Assembly (NCBI GenBank): GCA_003505715.1
Contig: DNXU01000221.1
Span: 1-7,902 of the forward strand
Origin: Cyanobacteria bacterium UBA8803
GTDB lineage: Bacteria; Cyanobacteriota; Cyanobacteriia; Cyanobacteriales; Coleofasciculaceae
Direction: 5' to 3'
Length of the DNA stretch: 7,902 bases
Below are positions 1 through 7,600 of the stretch, piece by piece. The notes beneath the pieces are model-generated. The model was not told where the DNA came from, did no database searches, and saw only the letters and a list, made by a program, of their open reading frames with translations. Position 1 is the first letter of the stretch; each line of letters opens with the position of its first letter. The position numbers and the translations under genes were made by a program.

Positions 1-109
1 TTTCAAGATAGATCTCAGATTTATCGGCTAACTTTCCACACTTCTGTGTTGCGTCCTCTAGGCTTTTAGCCTGCACGGGTTCTGACGAGGTTTCGGAGAT
101 CGCTTCCAT
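1..109 (-). CDS. Possible 5' part of an unidentified gene leaving the window
   Basis: An open frame runs from an ATG at 107-109 (minus strand) through 36 codons to the window edge without a stop. The predicted N-terminus is polar and acidic (begins MEAISETSSEPVQ) and has no signal peptide, membrane segment or motif I recognise. It lies 52 bases behind the stop of the kinase gene on the same strand, so it could be the next gene of an operon. The start is uncertain: GAGGAG lies directly against the ATG, too close for a normal ribosome site, and the frame stays open upstream to a TGA at 155-157. A different ATG (115-117) has better spacing behind AAAGGA but opens only a 19-codon basic peptide. 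The stretch is too short to rule out chance, so the call is weak. Confidence 0.3.
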   Translation of the reverse strand, partial: MEAISETSSEPVQAKSLEDATQKCGKLADKSEIYLE

Positions 110-161
110 CTCCTCATCCGCGTCCTTTAGGTAATCCTTTGGTTTGGTAATTTTTCACCCT
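110..161. other. Short spacer downstream of the SpkB-type kinase gene
   Basis: These 52 bases lie between the kinase stop codon and the possible next start on the minus strand. There is no GC-rich stem followed by a T-run on the minus strand, so no intrinsic terminator is visible. This is compatible with read-through into whatever lies to the left of the window. Confidence 0.4.
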
Positions 162-1337
162 TTAATTACTGGGAGGTTGCTTGGGATTTTTAGACCCCAG
201 AAACTGAGATTTTATCTCCTCCAGTTCGTGATCAATTTGACTTTTTGTTTTTGCCGCACTGGCAGAGCCAGCATTGGAAGACGCTGCTTTTGGAATTGGC
301 TTTTTAGGACTCGGACTGCCGAGAAGTTCAGATTTCAGTTCTGCTAATTCGTTATCAATGCCACTACCATACTTAGTCGCCGCAGGTTGGGACTTCGCCG
401 GAGATGGAGGTGGAGGAGCCGGAGCCATGGGTTTCTGAGGCTTAACCGGGGCTGGGGGTGTTTGGGGATGCAAATCTTTAAGTATCTCGGCAGCAGATTG
501 GTAGCGTCGGTTAATCGCACTCTCCAACATCTTGTCTAGGATACTAGCCAAGCGATCGCTAATGGGACTGCGCAACGCCTGCCGCCATACCCAGGCTCCC
601 TCACTACCGTCAAATAGATCGAAGGGGTGCATCCCCGTCAAAAGATGGATACAGGTAACGCCAAGACTATACAGATCGCTGGCAAACACGGCTCGGCCAA
701 GGGTTTGTTCGGGCGGGACATAACCCATGGAACCAATGACAGTTCCCGGTTGGGCTAAAGCCGTACCCGTAGCCACTTTGGATGCGCCAAAATCAACTAA
801 AAACAGTTGCTTATCACTTTGGCGGCGAATAATATTTTCGGGCTTGATATCTCGGTGAATGACATGATGTTGGTGAACGAATTGTAAGACGGGCAATAAG
901 TTATCCAGCAGTGCCCGAATTTGAGCTTCTGGAAACGGCCCGCAGCTGGCTAGTTCCCTAGCCAAGTCTTGTCCCTCGATAAACTCTTGCACTAAATACT
1001 GTTGGTTATCTTGGGAAAAATACGCCAGCAAATCAGGAATCTGAGGATGTTGCCCTAACTCATCTAGTCTTATGGCTTCTTGGTTGAATAACTCTGCGGC
1101 TTTTTGGAGAGTGCTGGTGCCTTGAGCTTGGGGTAAAAATTGCTTAATCACGCAGCGCGGTTGAGAGGGTTTATCCTCATCAACGGCTAAGAACGTCCTG
1201 CCAAAGCCACCCTGTCCCAGCGGTTTAATCGCTCGGTAACGCTCCTTGAGCAATAATTTCCATCCGCAAGCGAGACAGAATTTCGTCCCGGCTCCATTCT
1301 GAGGCATTGGACAGCTGGGATTGAGGCAGTAGCTCAT
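162..1337 (-). CDS. Ser/Thr protein kinase with N-terminal four-Cys motif (SpkB-type)
   Basis: This is a 391-residue eukaryotic-type protein kinase that transfers ATP phosphate to Ser/Thr of unknown target proteins; no membrane segment or signal peptide is seen, so it is probably cytosolic. Visible parts: a zinc-ribbon-like four-cysteine motif (C4, C9, C21, C24); glycine loop GQGGFG 41-46; ATP-anchoring lysine K65; catalytic loop HRDIKPEN 161-168 with D163 and N168; DFG 182-184; PPE 208-210 in the place of APE; DLYSLG 221-226; a late conserved Arg in RRYQSA 277-282. All catalytic residues are present, so it should be active. After residue 290 comes a proline-rich linker (291-318), then a tail with a duplicated motif. 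The Cys motif joined directly to the kinase is known from cyanobacterial SpkB-like kinases. The ATG at 1337 is chosen because MSYCLNPSCP is the usual beginning of this family; no strong Shine-Dalgarno sequence precedes it. The gene is divergent from the giant kinase gene, with 309 bp between them. Confidence 0.93.
   Translation of the reverse strand: MSYCLNPSCPMPQNGAGTKFCLACGWKLLLKERYRAIKPLGQGGFGRTFLAVDEDKPSQPRCVIKQFLPQAQGTSTLQKAAELFNQEAIRLDELGQHPQIPDLLAYFSQDNQQYLVQEFIEGQDLARELASCGPFPEAQIRALLDNLLPVLQFVHQHHVIHRDIKPENIIRRQSDKQLFLVDFGASKVATGTALAQPGTVIGSMGYVPPEQTLGRAVFASDLYSLGVTCIHLLTGMHPFDLFDGSEGAWVWRQALRSPISDRLASILDKMLESAINRRYQSAAEILKDLHPQTPPAPVKPQKPMAPAPPPPSPAKSQPAATKYGSGIDNELAELKSELLGSPSPKKPIPKAASSNAGSASAAKTKSQIDHELEEIKSQFLGSKNPKQPPSN
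174..359 (-). other. Duplicated tail motif in the SpkB-type kinase
   Basis: Two related 21-residue segments lie in the C-terminal tail: residues 327-347 (bases 297-359) and 368-388 (bases 174-236). By eye 13 of 21 positions are identical, with shared cores IDxELxE, KSxxLGS and PKxP. Each predicts a short charged amphipathic helix followed by a Ser/Pro/Lys segment, separated by an Ala/Ser/Lys-rich spacer. The DNA of the two copies has diverged considerably, so the duplication is old or the protein sequence is under selection. The function is unknown; a docking motif or an autophosphorylation site is possible. Confidence 0.7.
384..467 (-). other. Proline-rich linker of the SpkB-type kinase
   Basis: Residues 291-318 are dominated by Pro, Ala and Lys, including a run of four prolines (308-311). 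The segment joins the catalytic domain to the duplicated tail motif and is presumably disordered. It marks the C-terminal boundary of the folded kinase domain. Confidence 0.6.
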
Positions 1338-1420
1338 AGCAATTGTTCGCGGTTTGTGGTTTCATCTCTATGATGCCTCGAACAAGAGCTAACGGTGGCA
1401 GCGGCTTGGGAGTTGAGGTT

Positions 1421-1428
1421 GCGATCGC
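1421..1428. repeat. HIP1 octamer GCGATCGC (intergenic copy)
   Basis: This is the highly iterated palindrome of cyanobacteria, here between the two divergent genes. Six further perfect copies occur inside genes, starting at 552, 2888, 5032, 6107, 6144 and 7018. Seven copies in under 8 kb is far above chance for an 8-mer and is the strongest single clue to the host group. No regulatory role is implied. Confidence 0.9.
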
Positions 1429-1634
1429 TCTTAGGGGGTTCCAGATGAGTTGGTATTGGTATCATAGGTACAACTTACGCAGAGCCTCTATCCTTAGTTT
1501 AACAGCGGGAACAAGTCTGTTCTTGCGCTCGGTAGAGGTAGCTCTCATCCAGTCTTGTGTTTAGCTCGCTTGTCACCCCGTCAACAAAATTTGTCCCCTT
1601 GGGCTAAACAAAACAGTCCACACGGCTTTCATTT

Positions 1635-1642
1635 GGAGAGAG
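1635..1642 (+). promoter_or_regulatory. Ribosome binding site of the multi-kinase gene
   Basis: The sequence GGAGAGAG, with its GGAGAG core at 1635-1640, lies six bases before the ATG at 1647. This fixes the start of the giant gene, and the protein from this ATG begins as expected for the family. Confidence 0.75.
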
Positions 1643-1646
1643 TTTT

Positions 1647-4600
1647 ATGATTGTCTTATCTGGAATTACTATCCAAAGCAAGATCTATGAAAGTAGATCC
1701 TCTTTAGTGTATCGGGGGACTAGAGAGGTAGATGCTCGAGAGATCGTCATCAAACTGCTTAAGCAAGATTATCCGTCTCCCCAGGAATTAACGCGCTACA
1801 GGCAGGAATATGCCATTACCCGGTCTTTAGATGTAGAAGGTGTAATCAGAGCATACAGCCAACAGGACTACCAACGTACCCTCGTCATTCTTTTAGAAGA
1901 TTTTGGAGGGGAGTCCCTGGAGTATTGGATACAGCAGCGCCCAGAGACTTTCTGCCCCATGTCTGTATCCAATTTTCTTCCTCTTGCCATTAATCTCAGC
2001 AAAATTTTAGGCAGAATCCATGCTGCTAATATCATCCACAAAGACATTAATCCTGGCAACATCGTCCTCAATCTAAATACTGGCATTGTCAAAATCATAG
2101 ACTTTGGGATTGCCACTCAATTCAGCCGCACCAATCCCACGTTTAAAAGCCCGCATGTATTAGAAGGCACCCTTGCTTATCTCTCTCCAGAGCAGACCGG
2201 GCGGATGAATCGTTCGGTTGATTACCGCACCGATTTTTACTCGCTCGGAGTAACGTTCTACGAATTACTCACCGGACAAGTGCCGTTTCCGACAACGGAT
2301 GTCCTGGAACTCGTCCACTGTCATCTTGCCAAACCCCCTATACCACCGTGTGAATTGAATCCTCAGATTCCCAAACCAGTTTCAGACATTATCTTGAAAC
2401 TGATGGCAAAAAATGCCGAGGATCGCTATCAAAGTGCTTGGGGCATCAAAGCGGATTTAGAGGATTGTGCTGATCAACTAGAAACAAGAGGTCAAGTTAA
2501 TCCCGTTCAACTGGGTCTGCAAGATGTTTCCGATCAATTTCAGATTCCACAAAAACTGTATGGTCGGGAGGAGGAGATCTCAGAACTATTAGAAGCGTTT
2601 GAGAGAGTAGCAGGGAGAGAGGATGCTGGGAGGCAGAGACGGGGAGACACGGAGAGCGATAGTACCTCTGTGTCTTCTGAAATGATGTTGGTCAGTGGCT
2701 ATGCTGGTATCGGCAAGTCAGCTTTGGTACAGGAACTTTACAAACCGATTACAGCGAGGCGAGGGTATTTTATCTCTGGTAAATTTGACCAGTTGCAGCG
2801 CAATATTCCTTACAGTGCAATTGTAGATGCCTTACGAAAACTGGTGCAGCAACTGCTGGGTGAACCTGATGAGCAAGTGCAACAGTGGCGATCGCGCCTT
2901 TTAGAAGCTTTAGGAAGTAACGGGCAACTCATCATTGATGTCATCCCTGAAGTTGAGTTAATTATTGGCAAGCAGCCCCCCGTACCAGCAGTTGGGGCAA
3001 CGGAAGCGCAAAATCGCTTCAATCGAGTCTTTCAGCAGTTCATTCGGGTGTTTTGTGCTAAAGATCATCCGCTTGTCATCTTCCTGGATGATTTGCAGTG
3101 GATTGACTCCGCCACCATTCAGTTAATTGAGCTGATGCTGCTCGATGAGCAAACCCAAGCACTATTTCTGATTGGAGCCTATCGAGACAATGAAGTGAGT
3201 CCAACTCATCCATTCGCACTTGCGCTGGAGAGACTGCGGCAACAAGAGGCTATGCTTGAGGAGATTGTCCTGGCACCCTTAACCTTAGAACCGTTGACTC
3301 AGCTCATTGCTGAAACGTTGCATCAGGATACGAATACTGTTCGTATCCTGGCTGAATTAGTGGTACGTAAAACCGGGGGTAATCCCTTCTTTGTGGGTGA
3401 ATTTTTGCAATTGTTATACAGTGAAAATTTACTGAGCTTTACCCCTCCTCAATCCCCCCTTACTAAGGGGGGAAGTAAAGGGGGGTGGCAGTGGAACATC
3501 GCTCAAATTGAGGCTCAAAATATCACCGACAATGTAGTAGAGTTGCTGCTTCTCAAGTTGAAGAAACTGCCAGAAAACACTCAGCAGCTGCTTCAATTAG
3601 CCGCCTGCATCGGAGCTGAATTTGATTTGGAGACATTGGTGATCGTCTTTAAGCAATTGCCTAAAACAGTTTTTCAGGATTTGTTAGCAGCCATCCAAGC
3701 TGGACTCATTCAACCACTCTCTGGGTTAGACGAGAACTTGTTAGTTCAGGAGTATAAATTTTTGCATGATCGCGTCCAGCAAGCTGCCTATGCTCTAATC
3801 GATGAATCGCAGAAACAAGGGGTACATCTGCAAATTGGTTGCAATTTACTCGAAAGGACTTGGCCAGAGCAGCGAGCAGAGCGATTGTTTGAAATTGTTG
3901 ACCATTTGAATTATGGAACCGAGTCAATTACTGATCAATCTGAACGGAATGAGATTGCTGAGCTGAATTTGCAAGCTGGTCAGAAAGCGCTGGCAGCGAT
4001 GGCTCATGAAGCCGCTTTTAAGTATTTCAATACAGGGCTTAAACTCCTTGACGTAGAGAGTTGGCAGCGTGAGTATGACCTAACGCTGGCGTTGCATTCA
4101 GAGGCAGCAGAAGCAGCATACCTCAGTGGTCACTATGACGAAATGGAGCGGCTTGTAGAAGAAGTGCTCAGCCATGCGAAGACAGTGCTAGACACCGTGA
4201 AAGCTTACGATAGCAGAATTCAAGCATGGCTGTCGCGGGGAGACCCTAAAGAATCACTTAAAACTGGCTTGGAAGTGCTGCAACGTTTGGGAATTCGTTT
4301 AGTGGAAGCCCCAAGTCAGTTAGACGTTCAAGCCGGATTAGAGGAAACCGCTTCACGATTGGCTGGGCGGGAAATCGAAGATTTGATTGATCTGCCAGAG
4401 ATGACTGAACCCGCGCCACTGGCAGCAATCTACACGTTAGTCAGCACAGTGGGTTCGGCTTTTAATGTGAAACCCGCTCTGATGGTGCTGATTGTTTGCA
4501 AAATGGTGGATTTATCGATCGCCCATGGAAACGCGGTCTGGTCAGTTCTTGGTTATGCTGCCTATGGCATGATGCTATGTGGCGTTGTACAAGACCTTGA

Positions 4601-7600
4601 GCTGGGCTATCGATTTGGCAAACTATCCTTGAATTTAGCCAAGCGATTAAATAACAAGAGAGGGAACTGCAAAGCATTGCTGATGGTGAATTTCCATATC
4701 ATTCATTGGAAAGCACACCTTAAAGAGACGTTTCCCGCTTTAGCGGAAGCCTATCAAAGCGGGATAGAGAGTGGGGAGTTTGAATTTGCGAGTTATTGTG
4801 CATTTAGCCTCTGTTACTGCCCTTTTTTTGCAGGAAAAGAACTGACCGAACTGGAACAGCAAACCGCAATTTATCGTAAAGCCACCCATCAAATTAGACG
4901 AGAGACTGCTGCTACTTGGCTCGCAATGTTGCAGCAAACGATCCTGAACCTGCGAGGTCAATCTGAAAATCCAAGCCGCTTAGTCGGTTATCTTTATGAC
5001 GAAGAGCAAGCACTATCACAGGCGATCGCGGTCAAGGATGGAACTAGCATTCACTACTTCTACTTAAATAAGCTGATTTTATGTTATCTGTTCGGGGAAT
5101 ATGAGCAAGCTGCACAAACGGCTACTTTGTCAGAGCAGTATTTAAGTGCAGCCACGGCATTAGTCTCTGTACCTCCATTTCATTTCTATGACTCCCTAAT
5201 ATTTTTGAGCTTGTTTACAAATGCTTCAAACTCTGACAAAGAAGCTTGGTTGAATCGCATTAACGCCAACCAGGAGAAGATGCAGAAATGGGCACACCAC
5301 GCCCCTATGAATTTTTTGCATAAATTTCAGTTAGTTGAGGCAGAGAAAGCGCGAGTTTTGGGTCAGTGGTTTGAGGCAGAAGAGCTTTATGAACAAGCCA
5401 TTCAAGGTGCTAAAAAAAATGAGTATCTTCAAGAAGAAGCATTAAGCTATGAGTTAGCTGCCAAACATTACTTAGCTCGTGGTCGAGAAAAGTTTGCTCA
5501 ACTCTATATGAAGGAAGCCCATTACTGTTACGAACGATGGGGCGCAATGGCAAAGTTCAAAGATTTAGAAACCCGCTATCCCTCATTCTTTCATCAGTCA
5601 GAGAACATAGCTTCCATACCAATTTGGACTACTGCTGGAACTACTTCTAACACCTCACAGGTCGCTTTCGATTTAGCAACAGTAATAAGAGCATTCCAAG
5701 CCATCTCTCGTGAAATTGAACTGGAACAGTTGCTTCGTTCGTTGATGCAGATCTTGATTGAGAATGCTGGCGCACAAACTGGATTCCTAATTCTGGAAGA
5801 ATCAGGAGAATGGACGATCGAAGCTGCTTGTGAACTTGTCGATGGTGAGCAAGTTTGCGCTACACAAGTGCTGCAATCAGCTCCAATAGCAAACCGCTTA
5901 CCTGAGTCAATTATTCAGTATGTGCTTCGGACTCATGAATCAGTCATTCTCAATAATGCAACTCATGAAGGTAATTTCATTAATGATTCCTACATTCAAT
6001 ACCATCAAACGCAATCAGTTCTATGTTTGCCGTTGCTGAATCAAAACAATCTTGTTGGTGTGCTGTATCTGGAAAATCGATTAGTAACTGGGGCATTCAC
6101 AACTGAGCGATCGCAACTTCTCAATCTGTTATCCACGCAGGCAGCGATCGCGATCGAAAATGCCAAACTTTACTCAGAGCAACGCGCCAGCAAAAGTCAG
6201 ATGGCTCAATTTTTAGAGGCGATTCCCGTGGGAATTGGCATCGTTGATGCGGCAGGTCGCCCTTATTACGCCAATCAACGAGGTATTCAGCTTATGGGTA
6301 GAGGGATCAATCCCTCCGTACCACCCGATCAACTTGCTGAAGTTTATCAGTTCTATTTGACCGGAACGAATCAACTCTATCCGACAGAAAGATTGCCCGT
6401 CATCCGGGCGTTGAGCGGTGAACGTACCACAATTGATGATGTCGATATCCGACAGAACAATGCAACCATTCCAATTGAGGTATGGGGTACTCCTGTCTTT
6501 GATGAACAGGACAATGTCGTTTATGGGATCGTTGCCTTTCAAGACATCACAGAGCGGAAACAAGCAGAACACCTCTTAGCCAATTACAACCGCACCTTAG
6601 AGCAACAGGTAACTCAAAGGACGGCAGCTTTAGAGCAAAGCCAAGCAAAACTGCGCGATGTCTACGACGAGCTTCGCTTACGAGAAGAAGAATTACGAGT
6701 GATTATGAACGCTCTACCTGTTTGTATCACCTATGTAGATGCCGACCAGCGTTATCGATTTGCCAACCGCACCTATGAGGAATGGTTTCACCGTAGTCGA
6801 GGTGAGATTCTGGGCAAGCATATTTGCGAAAACTTGGGTGAGGCGTCTTATCAAGTTGTACAACCATACATCAATCAAGCACTGGCAGGACAAATCACAA
6901 CCTATGAGGCAGAAATTCCTTGTGTGTTTGGCAAGAAATATATCAGTAATTCGCTCATCCCTGATTTCGATTCCAATGGTCAAGTGAAAGGATACTATGG
7001 TCTGATTACAGATATCAGCGATCGCAGACGTGCCGAAGCAGCGTCAATCCTAGAAGAACGTAACCGCATGGCACGAGAAATTCACGATACATTGGCGCAG
7101 GCTTTTACAGGCATTTTGCTTCATGTCGGCTCCATAACACAAATGCTGGCAGATGATTCGGGTTCTGCTCAGATATATCTGGAAAGGCTGGAAAAGATTG
7201 AAGAATTAGCTCGAACCGGACTTGCTGAAGCTCGTCGTTCAGTGGTAGCTCTCCGTCCCCAACTGTTAGAAGAGAGTACTTTACACAGTGCCCTGCATCG
7301 CCTCGTGACTCAAATGCGGTCAACTACCAAGACTACTTTAATCTACGAAAGCAAGGGTATAGTTTGCTCTCTACCAACTGAAGTGGAAAATCACTTACTC
7401 CGCATTGGACAGGAAGCTTTAACAAACGCCATCAGATACGCCAATGCCAGTAAAATTCTGGTTGAGCTGGTGTACCACGATGCTCAATGTCTTCTACGTA
7501 TTCAAGATGATGGGCAGGGCTTTGGGCTTGGTAGTATTTCATCACCTGTTGGCTTTGGTTTGTTGGGAATGAGTGAGCGAGCAGAACGGATTGGTGCACA

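Larger units (their letters stand above)
1338..1646. other. Divergent intergenic region between the two kinase genes
   Basis: This 309-bp gap must hold the promoters of both kinase genes, which are transcribed away from each other. I see one HIP1 octamer (1421-1428) and a Shine-Dalgarno sequence for the right-hand gene (1635-1642). No convincing -35/-10 pair, terminator, riboswitch-like fold or strong operator palindrome stands out on either strand. A 73-codon open frame on the plus strand (1343-1564) resembles nothing I know and is taken as non-coding. Confidence 0.6.

Noticed and set aside
1..69. Plus-strand frame ending in TAG at 67-69 as the tail of a gene from the left
   Set aside because: Only 22 codons with no recognisable C-terminal motif; it cannot be told from chance.
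60..72. Small hairpin AGGCT-TTT-AGCCT as a possible terminator
   Set aside because: The stem is only five base pairs, lacks a following T-run on either strand and lies inside the possible partial reading frame.
144..347. 67-codon plus-strand open frame opposite the kinase tail
   Set aside because: It is antisense to the conserved duplicated tail motif, with no support of its own.
1453..1471. NtcA-like site: GTA and TAC half-sites in the divergent intergenic region
   Set aside because: The half-sites GTA (1459-1461) and TAC (1469-1471) are separated by seven bases, not the eight required for NtcA, and no well-placed -10 element follows.
1343..1564. 73-codon plus-strand open frame in the divergent intergenic region
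   Set aside because: It has no recognisable motif, no ribosome site, an odd composition, and sits where the promoters of two genes must lie.
3441..3486. Palindrome as an intrinsic terminator
   Set aside because: It is located in the middle of an intact reading frame and has no U-tract after the stem; an in-frame repeat insertion explains it better.
6213..6572. 119-codon minus-strand open frame
   Set aside because: It lies wholly antisense to the first PAS domain of the multi-kinase and resembles no family; the sense frame is clearly the coding one.
6714..6987. Overlapping open frames on both strands within the second PAS domain
   Set aside because: Both are shadows of the real frame, which carries a recognisable PAS domain here.
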